Origin: an uncultured Duncaniella sp.
GTDB taxonomy: Bacteria > Bacteroidota > Bacteroidia > Bacteroidales > Muribaculaceae
Assembly: GCA_910578615.1 (NCBI GenBank)
Contig: CAJTRI010000007.1
Coordinates: forward strand, 62,001 to 126,000
Length of the DNA: 64,000 bases
Reading direction: 5' to 3'
The number at the start of each line of letters is the position of its first letter. The first letter of the stretch is position 1. The notes beneath the pieces were generated by a model, which worked only from the letters and a program-made list of their open reading frames with translations, did not search any database and had not been told where the DNA came from. Below, piece after piece: positions 25,673 through 34,242 of this stretch. The position numbers were made by a program, and so were the translations under genes.

Positions 25673-27579
25673 TTTTTGGACGTTACTTTCGCAATTGTAT
25701 TGAATATGCTGTCCGTATCGAAACCGCACAGCCTGTGCAGCTCGTCAGGCTTTCCCTGAGGGATGAATCGGTCAGGTACGCCAAGACGTGTGACGGGGAC
25801 TGAGTGACTGTTTTCGGCCATCCATTCCAGCACGGTCGAGCCGAGACCGCCGTTGACGGTACCGTCCTCGATGGTTATTATGGGACAGCCCTTGTCCGCT
25901 GTCTCGGAGAGTATGTCTGTGTCGGCCGGTTTCAGAAACACCATGTCATATACAGCCACGCTGACACCGAGTTCTTTCTCGGCCCTCTCGGCCGCTTTAA
26001 GAGCATCTGCGGCGACAGGGCCTATGGTCAGGATGACCGCGTTATTGCCGTCACGAAGTTTCTCTCCCTTTCCGACAGGAAGGGATTCGTCCGTGCATGA
26101 GGGTTTCTCCGGGGCGTTACCGCGTGGATAGCGGATGGCAAACGGGCCGTCAAACGATAGCGCCGTGTACATCAGACGCCTCAGCATGTCGGCATTACGC
26201 GGTGATGCCACCGTTATTCCCGGAATCGAACGGAGATATGACAGGTCGAACACGCCGTGATGCGTGGCTCCGTCCTCTCCTACGAGTCCGGCACGGTCAA
26301 GACACAGTACCACCGGGAGTCCTTCTATGGCCACGTCGTGTATGATGTGGTCATAGGCACGTTGCAGGAAAGATGAGTAGATTGCCACGAACGGTTTCAG
26401 ATTGTCCTTGGCCATCCCTCCTGCAAAGGTGACTGCGTGTCCTTCCGATATGCCTACATCGAATGTGCGGTCAGGAAAACGGGATTGCATCAGGTTCATG
26501 GAGGTTCCTGACGGCATGGCTGCGGTGATACCTACCACCTGCGGATTTTGTTCGGCAATCTCCACGAGAGTATTGCCGAACACATCCTGCCATTTCGGTG
26601 GTTTTGACGGGTCTGATTTCTGGCGTTCTCCTGTGGCAGCGTCAAAAATCCCGGGTGCATGCCATGTCGAGGGATCTTTCTCGGCAGGAGCATATCCTTT
26701 GCCCTTCACAGTGCGGAGGTGGAGGATGCGAGGCCCGTTGAAGTCCTTTATATCGTTGAGAACCTTTATTATGGTGGGCAGGTCGTGTCCGTCAAACGGG
26801 CCGAAATAACGTATGTTGAGACCTTCGAAAATGTTTTGCTCCTTGTTGATAAGGGCTTTAAGGCTATTGTTGAAACGCATTATACGCCCCTTTCCCCCGG
26901 GAGAGAAATGCAGAAGCGAGGAGAGCTTGTAGCGTATGTTGTTGTAGGGTCTGGACGTGGTGAGATGGGCCAGGTATGAGTTTAGCGAACCGACATTGCG
27001 GTCAATCGACATGTCGTTGTCGTTGAGGATGATGAGCAGGTCGCTTTTTGAATTGGCCGCATTGTTGAGACCCTCGAATGCCAGACCGCCGCTGATGGAT
27101 GCGTCGCCGATCACGGCCACCACATGACGACGAGGCTCGTCCTTGTGGAGTTTGGCTGCCACGGCCATGCCGAGTGCCGCCGAGATGGAGTTGGAGGCGT
27201 GTCCGGCTGTGAAGGTGTCATATTCGCTTTCCTTCGGGCTTGGGAACCCGGAGAGGCCGCCAAGTGTGCGGTTGGTGTGAAACAGGTCTCGGCGGCCGGT
27301 CAGGATTTTGTGCCCGTAGGCTTGGTGTCCGACATCCCAGACAATTCGGTCATATGGAGTGTCGAACACGTAGTGCAGGGCCACGGTCAGTTCTACCGCG
27401 CCCATCGAGGATGCGAAGTGCCCTGGATGGGTGGATAGTGAGTCAATGAGAAACGAGCGTAGTTCACGGCACACCTCTGGCAGTTCCCCCATGGGAAGCT
27501 TGCGCAGGGTAGCCGGCGAGTCGATGCGGCTCAACAGCGGATAGGCGGATTTCTTATCGCTTGTCTTGTCGTTTTCCAT
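25669..27579 (-). CDS. dxs: 1-deoxy-D-xylulose-5-phosphate synthase
   Basis: 636 residues, full length. The thiamine diphosphate site is seen as VIGDASISGGLAFEGLNN (157-174), with the histidine of WDVGHQAYGHKI (81-92) and the TAGHASNSISAALG segment (124-137). The transketolase pyrimidine domain carries DRAGLVGEDGATHHGVFD, a Dxs hallmark. It condenses pyruvate and glyceraldehyde-3-phosphate, opening the MEP isoprenoid pathway; ispD of the same pathway lies at 37,015. Its first 26 bp overlap the end of a small membrane-protein gene. Confidence 0.96.
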   Translation of the reverse strand: MENDKTSDKKSAYPLLSRIDSPATLRKLPMGELPEVCRELRSFLIDSLSTHPGHFASSMGAVELTVALHYVFDTPYDRIVWDVGHQAYGHKILTGRRDLFHTNRTLGGLSGFPSPKESEYDTFTAGHASNSISAALGMAVAAKLHKDEPRRHVVAVIGDASISGGLAFEGLNNAANSKSDLLIILNDNDMSIDRNVGSLNSYLAHLTTSRPYNNIRYKLSSLLHFSPGGKGRIMRFNNSLKALINKEQNIFEGLNIRYFGPFDGHDLPTIIKVLNDIKDFNGPRILHLRTVKGKGYAPAEKDPSTWHAPGIFDAATGERQKSDPSKPPKWQDVFGNTLVEIAEQNPQVVGITAAMPSGTSMNLMQSRFPDRTFDVGISEGHAVTFAGGMAKDNLKPFVAIYSSFLQRAYDHIIHDVAIEGLPVVLCLDRAGLVGEDGATHHGVFDLSYLRSIPGITVASPRNADMLRRLMYTALSFDGPFAIRYPRGNAPEKPSCTDESLPVGKGEKLRDGNNAVILTIGPVAADALKAAERAEKELGVSVAVYDMVFLKPADTDILSETADKGCPIITIEDGTVNGGLGSTVLEWMAENSHSVPVTRLGVPDRFIPQGKPDELHRLCGFDTDSIFNTIAKVTSKK

Positions 27580-27742
27580 TCTTGATGTATTTCTTGTATA
27601 GAGGCACCCATATCACTATTCCCGAGGCTACGATGATGAACAATACTCTCAGTGAGAATGGCTGTGTGGCTACAACGAGGAAGCACAATATGAGCCATAG
27701 GGCACCAAGAAAAGCAAAGCGGATAGTGGTTGGTGTGTCCAT
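27554..27742 (-). CDS. Small two-helix membrane protein, hypothetical
   Basis: 62 residues with two hydrophobic stretches (about 7-25 and 28-46) and a basic tail (YKKYIKNGKRQDKR). No family is recognised. Support comes from its position: it ends 26 bp inside the dxs reading frame, consistent with translational coupling, and fills the otherwise empty gap between purB and dxs. No good promoter was seen before it, so it may be transcribed with dxs or read through from purB. It could also be a chance frame. Confidence 0.5.
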   Translation of the reverse strand: MDTPTTIRFAFLGALWLILCFLVVATQPFSLRVLFIIVASGIVIWVPLYKKYIKNGKRQDKR

Positions 27743-27756
27743 TTTTATAGTATGCC

Positions 27757-27783
27757 GTTATTGGCCGGATAACGGCCAATAAC
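27757..27783 (-). terminator. Inverted repeat after purB, possible terminator or processing hairpin
   Basis: GTTATTGGCC and its perfect complement GGCCAATAAC flank a 7-nt loop, just after the purB stop. There is no clear T-run on the - strand (it continues GGCATACTATAAAAATGG), so termination may be partial, allowing read-through into the small gene and dxs. Confidence 0.45.
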
Positions 27784-27795
27784 ATAAGGTGGTTA

Positions 27796-29139
27796 TCAAT
27801 AGCCGGTGTAGGAGTGGGGTGTGATGGAGCGCATTTTCTCCTTCACCTCGGGAGCCACGTCAAGGGTGTCAATAAATGCCGAGATACTTTCGGCAGTGAC
27901 GGCTGCGTTGGTTCTGGTGAGGGCTTTCAGGGTCTCGTAAGGGTTGGGATAACCTTCGCGGCGAAGTATTGTTTGGAGAGCTTCGGCCACAACGCTCCAT
28001 GTATTGTCAAGATCGGCATCGATTGCCTCGCGGTTGAGAAGGAGCTTGTTCATACCCTTCATGGTTGACGATATGGCTATGAGGGTGTTGGCCATGGGGA
28101 CACCGATGTTGCGAAGGACGGTGGAGTCCGTGAGGTCGCGTTGCAGACGCGAGATGGGGAGTTTGCCTGATAGATGGCGCAGGAGCGCGTTGGCTATGCC
28201 GAGGTTGCCCTCTGAATTTTCAAAGTCGATGGGATTGACTTTGTGGGGCATAGCGGACGAACCGACCTCTCCGGCCTTGATTTTCTGCTTGAAGTATTCC
28301 ATGGATATGTACATCCACATGTCCCTGTCAAGGTCAAGGATAATGTCGTTGATGCGGGCCAGACCGTCAAATATGGCGGCAAGGTTGTCGTAGTTGGAGA
28401 TCTGGGTAGTGTATTCCTCACGCTCGATGCCGAGGCGTCCACTAAGGAAGCCGGCTCCGAAGTCGCGCCAGTTGATTTCGGGGAATGCACACAGATGGGC
28501 GTTGAAGTTGCCTGTCGCGCCTCCGAACTTTCCGCTTATAGAGACGGCTTTGAGCATTTCGAGCTGCCGGCGCAGACGGTAGCTGAACACGCGTATCTCC
28601 TTGCCCAGACGGGTGGGAGAGGCGGGCTGGCCGTGGGTCTTGGCAAGCATGGGGATATCGGCCCACTCGTCGGCACGTCCTTCGAGATGGGAGATTAGCT
28701 CTTCGAGACGGGGATAGTAGACTTCGCGCAGGGAGTCGGCGATAGACATCGGCACCGAGGTGTTGTTTATGTCCTGTGAAGTCAGGCCGAAGTGTATGAA
28801 CTCTTTGAACTTGTCCAGCCCGAGGAGGTCGAAACGCTCCTTGATGAAATATTCAACGGCTTTTACGTCATGGTTTGTGACGCTCTCTATCTCTTTGATA
28901 CGTTCGGCATTCTCTATGGTGAATTCACGGTATATTTCACGCAGGTTGTCAAACTTTTCGGCGGGGAAATCGGCCAGGGGTGCCAACGGTATCTCGCATA
29001 GGGCTATGAAGTATTCTATCTCAACCTTGACACGGTAGCGGATGAGGGCATATTCCGAGAAATATTCGTCGAGTGTCTCGCACTTTGAACGGTAGCGCCC
29101 GTCAACGGGCGAGATGGCTGTAAGCTCGGTGAGTTTCAT
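27796..29139 (-). CDS. purB: Adenylosuccinate lyase
   Basis: 447 residues. The fumarase/aspartase-superfamily signature SSAMPHKVNPIDFEN is centred on residue 297, the TSQDINNT stretch lies near 125, and AKTHGQPASPT near 165 holds the general-acid histidine. This is the longer PurB type found in proteobacteria and Bacteroidetes. It catalyses two fumarate-releasing steps of purine synthesis (SAICAR to AICAR, adenylosuccinate to AMP). It stands alone behind a TAATTTTG promoter box at 29172-29179. Confidence 0.95.
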   Translation of the reverse strand: MKLTELTAISPVDGRYRSKCETLDEYFSEYALIRYRVKVEIEYFIALCEIPLAPLADFPAEKFDNLREIYREFTIENAERIKEIESVTNHDVKAVEYFIKERFDLLGLDKFKEFIHFGLTSQDINNTSVPMSIADSLREVYYPRLEELISHLEGRADEWADIPMLAKTHGQPASPTRLGKEIRVFSYRLRRQLEMLKAVSISGKFGGATGNFNAHLCAFPEINWRDFGAGFLSGRLGIEREEYTTQISNYDNLAAIFDGLARINDIILDLDRDMWMYISMEYFKQKIKAGEVGSSAMPHKVNPIDFENSEGNLGIANALLRHLSGKLPISRLQRDLTDSTVLRNIGVPMANTLIAISSTMKGMNKLLLNREAIDADLDNTWSVVAEALQTILRREGYPNPYETLKALTRTNAAVTAESISAFIDTLDVAPEVKEKMRSITPHSYTGY

Positions 29140-29171
29140 GTGAATTGCGGATAATTGTTATGGTTTATCCG

Positions 29172-29179
29172 CAAAATTA
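29172..29179 (-). promoter_or_regulatory. Promoter -7 box of purB
   Basis: The - strand reads TAATTTTG, 32 nt before the purB ATG, matching TAnnTTTG. No exact -33 TTTG at a good distance was seen. Confidence 0.5.
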
Positions 29180-29315
29180 CAAAATCTTTCCGAGATACGC
29201 GCAGTTTTGTCAGTCGATATTGGAAATGGAGATGAATGATATGTAAAACAATGTTAAAAATATAGGTGTAATAAAAATGTGTTACGGCTGTAACATGATT
29301 GTAATAAATGTTGCA

Positions 29316-29323
29316 TACCTTTG
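29316..29323 (+). promoter_or_regulatory. Promoter -7 box upstream of possible small RNA / zupT leader
   Basis: TACCTTTG matches the TAnnTTTG box and lies in the AT-rich gap between purB and the ZIP transporter gene. The next feature on this strand is a terminator 130 nt downstream, not a gene. Confidence 0.5.
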
Positions 29324-29329
29324 CAAAGT

Positions 29330-29489
29330 GAACAAAATAAAAGCTCTCATAAATTGAGGCTTGAAGATATACAATCAATACCAGAACACTGAAAATTACG
29401 GTTGCAAAAATAGTTTTTTAGTAGACAAAAACCAAAAACATTATCGCATTTCAGAGGGGCTGTCGGATGACAGTCCCTCTCGTTTTTTT
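29330..29489 (+). ncRNA. Candidate small RNA or terminated leader before zupT
   Basis: Between the promoter box at 29316-29323 and a strong terminator at 29453-29489 lies about 120 nt of A-rich sequence with no credible reading frame. A transcript of about 160 nt would result: either an independent small RNA or a zupT leader with an attenuator. A small CTCA/TGAG hairpin occurs near its 5' end. I do not recognise it as a known family; its existence rests only on promoter and terminator patterns. The whole gap 29140-29568 otherwise holds the purB promoter and the 5' region of zupT. Confidence 0.4.
29453..29489 (+). terminator. Rho-independent terminator or attenuator upstream of zupT
   Basis: A 12-bp stem (29453-29464 with 29469-29480, one G-U pair) with loop GGAT is followed by CG and seven T residues. 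It is a textbook intrinsic terminator on the + strand, with no gene between it and the purB promoter. Confidence 0.85.
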
Positions 29490-29568
29490 ATTGTCAAGGG
29501 ATGGTACGTGATGTATATCGGGCAACAATATTTCATAAAGGAGTGTTAAGAGGATATAATTATCTGCA

Positions 29569-30354
29569 ATGAATACCGAAGGACTTTTAATAGGATTGCT
29601 GCTGCCGTTTCTGGGCACGACCGCCGGCGCGGCATGTGTGTTTTTTATGAGGCATGACATGGCTGAGGGACTGAGGAAGTCGCTCATCGGATTTGCCGGT
29701 GGCGTAATGGTGGCGGCATCTGTCTGGTCGTTGCTCATTCCGTCGATTGAGTTTGGAGGAGACGATGGTGTGTCACGCGTCGTTCCGGCTGCCGTGGGGT
29801 TCATGCTGGGGATTATGTTTCTCCTCTTTCTTGACAAGGTAACGCCCCATCAGCATCTTCTAACCTCTGAATCGGAAGGGCCTCGCAGCGGATGGTCAAA
29901 GACTTCCAAGCTGGCACTTGCGGTGACAATCCATAATATTCCCGAAGGAATAGCCGTAGGCATAACCTTGGCGGGCGCGCTCGAAGAGAGTGCCTATCTA
30001 TCAATGGCCGGTGCGATAGCGCTTTCAATCGGTATAGCCGTTCAGAATTTCCCCGAAGGAGCCATCGTGTCGATGCCTATGCACGAGCTTGGCAACAGTC
30101 GTCGCAGGTCGTTCGGTATAGGTGTTCTCAGCGGTCTTGTCGAACCGATAGCGGCTGTGCTGACCCTTTTGATAGCCTCATTCGTACTTCCTGTCTTTCC
30201 CTATCTTCTGGCTTTTGGCGCGGGAGCCATGATGTATGTGGTTGTGGAGGAACTTATCCCGGAGACTGCGTCTGGGCGGCATTCTGATTTCGGGACACTC
30301 GGGTTTGCCATAGGATTCGTTCTGATGATGGTGCTTGACGTCGTTCTCGAATAG
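29569..30354 (+). CDS. zupT: ZIP family metal transporter (ZupT-like)
   Basis: 261-residue polytopic protein. The two metal-binding helix motifs of ZIP transporters are present: TIHNIPEGIAVG (His122 to Glu126) and QNFPEGAIVSMP about 40 residues later. Eight or so membrane helices are predicted, with a histidine-containing cytoplasmic loop (TPHQHLL near 92-98). It imports zinc or other divalent metals such as iron or manganese. A terminator-like hairpin 80 nt upstream might act as an attenuator. It converges with the MBL hydrolase gene, leaving a 2-bp gap with no hairpin. Confidence 0.88.
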   Translation: MNTEGLLIGLLLPFLGTTAGAACVFFMRHDMAEGLRKSLIGFAGGVMVAASVWSLLIPSIEFGGDDGVSRVVPAAVGFMLGIMFLLFLDKVTPHQHLLTSESEGPRSGWSKTSKLALAVTIHNIPEGIAVGITLAGALEESAYLSMAGAIALSIGIAVQNFPEGAIVSMPMHELGNSRRRSFGIGVLSGLVEPIAAVLTLLIASFVLPVFPYLLAFGAGAMMYVVVEELIPETASGRHSDFGTLGFAIGFVLMMVLDVVLE

Positions 30355-30356
30355 GC

Positions 30357-31373
30357 TCAGATAGAATAGAGCGGGGTTGTGTCGTGACGTGGCAGCGGGA
30401 TGATGTTTATCTGGGGTTTTATGACATCGGCAGGAGATGTCATGAGGTTGCCTATATGTGTGATTCCGATTGGCGCGAGAGCGTCTGCCACGGCATTGAA
30501 TGCTGTTGACGGTGTGTTGTTGTCATGAGACAGGTGGCACAGGAACACGCTCCGCAGTCGGGATGTGTAGATAGAGGCGAGAAACGAGGCTGTCACCCTG
30601 TTGTCCAGATGGCCGTTTTCTGCCCTTATGCGCGCTTTCAGATATTCGGGGTACGCGCCGTTGTCGAGCATTCCGAGGTCATAGTTTGCTTCGATGATGA
30701 TGGTATCGGCAAGCCTCATGTAGTGGTCTACACGTGGTGAGATGCATCCCAGGTCTGTGGCAATGGTTATGGAGCGTTCGCCGCGTGTGATGCTGAAACC
30801 GGCATTGTCAGCCCCGTCATGCATCACCTCGAACGGGGTGATTGTGAAATTGCCCATCGTGAAGGGAAATTCCTTGTAGACGGGCACATGATAGTCCTTG
30901 ATACGGCGCGAGATGTTGTGGCGGCGAAGTATGCCGTTAAACGCTCTCGGGGTACAGTAGAGCCTCATGTGGCGGTTTGCCCGCAGCAGCTGGTAGGCCT
31001 GTGCTATGTGGTCATGGTGGTCATGGGTCAGGATTATGCCCATGACGCGGTCGGTGGATATGCCGTTTCTCACAAGGTCGGCTGTGACCTTACGGGCGTC
31101 TATGCCGGCATCTATAAGGAAGCCTCCCTGTCTGTCCCCTATGTATGAGCAGTTGCCCGATGATCCGCTTCCGAAACTCATGAAGAAGATCTTGTCGGTG
31201 GGAGAGAGCGGCGCCATCTCGTCGATAGCGGTATCCTTAACATGCTGTGCCGCTATACGTTCCATTTCGTCCGGGGGGAAGAGTTCGAACCCTGCGTTCT
31301 GCCGTTCTCTGAAATTGTCAAGGTTTTCAAAGAGTCCGGGTTGTGCGGGTGGTATGGAAGGTTTGCGTCGCAT
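30357..31373 (-). CDS. MBL-fold metallo-hydrolase (WalJ/YycJ-like)
   Basis: 338 residues. The metallo-beta-lactamase core begins FFMSFGSGSSGNCSYIG (63-79), a start typical of YycJ/WalJ proteins, and has the metal motif THDHHDH with H117, H119, D121 and H122, followed by further histidines in EVMHDG and LCHLSHDN. The first 60 or so residues are an extension not found in typical YycJ. Relatives are 5'-3' exonucleases or ribonuclease-like hydrolases involved in DNA repair or cell-wall homeostasis; activity here is not known. It is the last gene of a - strand run. Confidence 0.82.
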   Translation of the reverse strand: MRRKPSIPPAQPGLFENLDNFRERQNAGFELFPPDEMERIAAQHVKDTAIDEMAPLSPTDKIFFMSFGSGSSGNCSYIGDRQGGFLIDAGIDARKVTADLVRNGISTDRVMGIILTHDHHDHIAQAYQLLRANRHMRLYCTPRAFNGILRRHNISRRIKDYHVPVYKEFPFTMGNFTITPFEVMHDGADNAGFSITRGERSITIATDLGCISPRVDHYMRLADTIIIEANYDLGMLDNGAYPEYLKARIRAENGHLDNRVTASFLASIYTSRLRSVFLCHLSHDNNTPSTAFNAVADALAPIGITHIGNLMTSPADVIKPQINIIPLPRHDTTPLYSI

Positions 31374-31406
31374 GGTTTTTGATTTATGGCAGGTCGGTTT
31401 GATTTG

Positions 31407-32108
31407 TCAGGAGTAGAGAAGGAATATGGTGGGAACCTTGTCGTAATCGAATTTTCGTTTTGCCCAGACAGATAGCGGCAGGGTTGTTATTGACTGTCGC
31501 GGGCCGGTGATGTCTGAGGCCACGCAGAGTTTCAGGCCGGAGGGTAGTGTCGAGGCCAGTTCGGCTATTAGTCTGTTGTTGCGATAAGGTGTCTCGATGA
31601 ATATCTGGGTCTGTTTCTCGATACGTATTCTGCGCTCCATCTCCCGCAGTTTTGTCATCCTTGTCTTTGAATCGTGAGGGAGGTAGCCGTTGAAGGCGAA
31701 CGTCTGACCGTTGAATCCTGAACCCATGAGGGCGAGAATGATGCTTGACGGCCCCACCAAGGGGACTATCTCATATCCCTTCTCTTGTGCTACGGCCACG
31801 AGGTCGGCCCCGGGATCAGCCACGGCGGGACATCCGGCTTCGGAAATGACGCCTACGGAATACCCCTCGGCTATCGGGGCGAGCATTGAAGGGATGTCGG
31901 CTGCACCGGTGTGTTCGTCAAGGGTGACGAACGTCAGCGAGTCAATGTCTATGTCACGGTCACACCGTTTGAGAAAGCGTCTTGCTGTGCGGACGTTTTC
32001 GACAACGAAGTGCTTGATCCCACGTATGATCTCGATGTTGTAGGCCGGCAGCACGGTGTCGACCGGCGCGTCACTCATAGTGGAGGGTAACAGGTATAGG
32101 GCGGCCAT
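31407..32108 (-). CDS. RsmI-family SAM-dependent methyltransferase, short form
   Basis: 233 residues of the tetrapyrrole methylase fold. VISEAGCPAVADPG at 88-101 matches the SDAGTPxISDPG motif of RsmI, and VPLVGPSSIILALMGSGF follows, as in that family. RsmI methylates the 2'-hydroxyl of C1402 in 16S rRNA. This protein is about 50 residues shorter than E. coli RsmI, starts directly with AALYLLPSTMSD and lacks the C-terminal RsmI domain, so it is the short Bacteroidetes version whose target may differ. The gap to sufB is 23 bp. Confidence 0.8.
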   Translation of the reverse strand: MAALYLLPSTMSDAPVDTVLPAYNIEIIRGIKHFVVENVRTARRFLKRCDRDIDIDSLTFVTLDEHTGAADIPSMLAPIAEGYSVGVISEAGCPAVADPGADLVAVAQEKGYEIVPLVGPSSIILALMGSGFNGQTFAFNGYLPHDSKTRMTKLREMERRIRIEKQTQIFIETPYRNNRLIAELASTLPSGLKLCVASDITGPRQSITTLPLSVWAKRKFDYDKVPTIFLLYS

Positions 32109-32131
32109 TTCTTTCTTTGATATTCGGTTAA

Positions 32132-33577
32132 TCAGCCTACGGAGCCTTCGAGTGATATTTGAAGAAGTTTCTGGGCCTCGACTGCAAACTCCATCGGGAG
32201 CTTGTTCATCACCTCCCGGGCATAACCGTTGACAATCAGGGCCACTGCCTCCTCGGTGGGTATGCCTCGCTGGTTGCAGTAGAACAGCTGGTCTTCGGAT
32301 ATTTTGGATGTAGTGGCCTCGTGCTCTACCACGGATGAGTCATTCAGTATGTCTATGTAGGGGAATGTGTGTGCCCCGCACTTGTCACCCATCAGCAGTG
32401 AGTCACATTGGGTGTGGTTGCGGCACCCTGTGGCTTCGGGGACTATTTTGACAAGTCCTCGGTAGGAGTTCTCGGAATGCCCGGCCGAGATGCCTTTGGA
32501 GACGATCGTGGAGGTTGAATTCTTTCCTATATGGATCATCTTTGTGCCGGTGTCGGCTTGCTGGCGGTTGCGGGTTACGGCTACGGAGTAGAACTCGCCG
32601 CGTGAATGGTTGCCTTTCAGTATACACGAGGGGTATTTCCATGTGATGGCCGAGCCGGTCTCCACCTGCGTCCATGACAGCTTGGAGTGGTCTCCACGGC
32701 ATAGGCCGCGCTTGGTGACGAAGTTATAGACTCCTCCGCGTCCCTCGGCATCGCCTGCATACCAGTTCTGCACGGTGGAATACTTGACCTCCGCGCGGTC
32801 TTCCACCACGATTTCCACGATGGCGGCATGTAGCTGGTTCTCGTCGCGCATGGGGGCGGTACACCCTTCGAGATAGCTGACATAGGCATCATCATCGGCC
32901 ACGATAAGAGTGCGCTCGAACTGTCCGGTTCCGGATGCGTTGATGCGGAAATAGGTGGAAAGCTCCATGGGACAACGTACCCCTTTGGGTATATAGACGA
33001 AGGATCCGTCCGAGAATACGGCCGAGTTGAGTGCCGCATAGAAGTTGTCACGGTAGCTTACCACGGAGCCGAGGTATTTTTTCACGAGGTCGGGATAATC
33101 CTTGACGGCTTCCGAGATGGAGCAGAATATGATACCCTTTTCCGCGAGTTTCTCGCGGTGGGTGGTCTTGACGCTCACGGAGTCCATCACGGCGTCCACG
33201 GCCATTCCCGAAAGTAGTTTTTGCTCTTCGAGAGGTATGCCGAGACGGTTGAATGTGTCAATCAGTTCCGGGTCTACCTCATCAAGGCTCTTCGGGCCTT
33301 TTTTAGGAGCCGGCTCTGCGTAATAGCTGATGGACTGGAAGTCTATCTCGGGTATATCGAGGTGTGCCCATGTGGGGACTTTGAGCGTGAGCCAGTGGCG
33401 GAAGGCTTTAAGACGGAAGTCGAGAAGCCATTCCGGCTCCCCTTTTTTAGAGGATATGAGGCGCACCACGTCCTCGTTGAGACCCGGAGGGATGATGTGG
33501 GTGTCAATATCGGATGTGAAGCCGAACTTGTATTCGCCGGATGTGGCGCGGTCAAGGATTTCGTTATCTTCTTTCAT
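32132..33577 (-). CDS. sufB: Fe-S cluster assembly protein SufB
   Basis: 481 residues, normal for SufB. Conserved segments are DLVKKYLGSVV, YIPKGVRCPMELSTYFRIN, SYLEGCTAPMRDENQLHAAIVE and the C-terminal HEATTSKISEDQLFYCNQRGI, which carries the SufD-interface histidine and flanking cysteine. SufB is the scaffold subunit of the SufBC2D complex. In relatives the order is usually sufB-sufC-sufD-sufS, but here the next gene downstream is the RsmI-like methyltransferase, so the partner genes must be elsewhere. It overlaps cvpA upstream by 4 bp. Confidence 0.95.
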   Translation of the reverse strand: MKEDNEILDRATSGEYKFGFTSDIDTHIIPPGLNEDVVRLISSKKGEPEWLLDFRLKAFRHWLTLKVPTWAHLDIPEIDFQSISYYAEPAPKKGPKSLDEVDPELIDTFNRLGIPLEEQKLLSGMAVDAVMDSVSVKTTHREKLAEKGIIFCSISEAVKDYPDLVKKYLGSVVSYRDNFYAALNSAVFSDGSFVYIPKGVRCPMELSTYFRINASGTGQFERTLIVADDDAYVSYLEGCTAPMRDENQLHAAIVEIVVEDRAEVKYSTVQNWYAGDAEGRGGVYNFVTKRGLCRGDHSKLSWTQVETGSAITWKYPSCILKGNHSRGEFYSVAVTRNRQQADTGTKMIHIGKNSTSTIVSKGISAGHSENSYRGLVKIVPEATGCRNHTQCDSLLMGDKCGAHTFPYIDILNDSSVVEHEATTSKISEDQLFYCNQRGIPTEEAVALIVNGYAREVMNKLPMEFAVEAQKLLQISLEGSVG

Positions 33578-34146
33578 GATTCAGCTTGGGTTGAGGAGGA
33601 GACGGAGTGATGTTCGGGCGATGTGGGTTTATCGTCTGACAGCCCGTTATAACCGTGCGATATCAGGCCGAGAGCCTTTGGGGCGAGTCCCACGATCCAC
33701 TCCACGGGTCTGCCTTCGGCAATCGTTGACGAGGAAAGCAGCTTTCCGTCGGGCCAGATTGCCAGATATAGGTTGAATGCCAGACTCACGGCGAGTCCCC
33801 ATTTCAGGATTCTGACAACTGCCCCTCCCATTCGGTCGAGAGGGCCGAGAAACAGCGTATGGGTCACGAGTTTGAGCAGCCGGGCCACGAGAATTACCCC
33901 GTAGTAGGCCATAAGGTATACTCCGCAATAGGCTATGGCGGCTGCGGAGTATCTCGGCATCGGACTTGTCTCGTCCTCCCCGCCCGGCATGATTATGTCA
34001 GTGACGGCAGGGCCGAGCGTGCGGCAGGCTATGACGGCCACTATGATGGCTGCCAGAGAGCCGGCCTGGGCTATGAAGCCCTTGCGATAGCCCGTTATGG
34101 CTGCCGCAGCGAAGACGATTAAAAGTGCGATGTCAATCAGAGGCAT
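33574..34146 (-). CDS. CvpA-family membrane protein
   Basis: 190 residues with four hydrophobic segments, beginning MPLIDIALLIVFAAAAITGYRKGF, which is characteristic of the CvpA/colicin V production family, and containing the GPLDRMGGAVVRILKWG segment near 100-116. The C-terminal 30 residues are polar and serine-rich. CvpA proteins affect envelope homeostasis and bile-salt or daptomycin tolerance in other bacteria; the biochemical role is unknown. It is translationally coupled to sufB (ATGA overlap). Confidence 0.83.
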   Translation of the reverse strand: MPLIDIALLIVFAAAAITGYRKGFIAQAGSLAAIIVAVIACRTLGPAVTDIIMPGGEDETSPMPRYSAAAIAYCGVYLMAYYGVILVARLLKLVTHTLFLGPLDRMGGAVVRILKWGLAVSLAFNLYLAIWPDGKLLSSSTIAEGRPVEWIVGLAPKALGLISHGYNGLSDDKPTSPEHHSVSSSTQAES

Positions 34147-34173
34147 GGCATTATTATGGATTGGAATTGTAAC

Positions 34174-34226
34174 AAGTTGAAGAAGCCAATAGATGTGTTT
34201 TCAACTCTTTTTAACTTCTTCAACTT
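34174..34226 (-). repeat. 12-bp perfect inverted repeat between valS and cvpA
   Basis: AAGTTGAAGAAG at 34174-34185 and its complement at 34215-34226 are separated by 29 nt. It lies just after the valS stop and may terminate or process the valS transcript, although no T-run follows on the - strand. Confidence 0.5.
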
Positions 34227-34242
34227 TGTTGTCTTTGTGGGC

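Noticed and set aside
29361..29549. 62-codon + strand frame upstream of zupT
   Set aside because: It begins with TTG, reads straight through the strong terminator at 29453-29489 and has low-complexity content.
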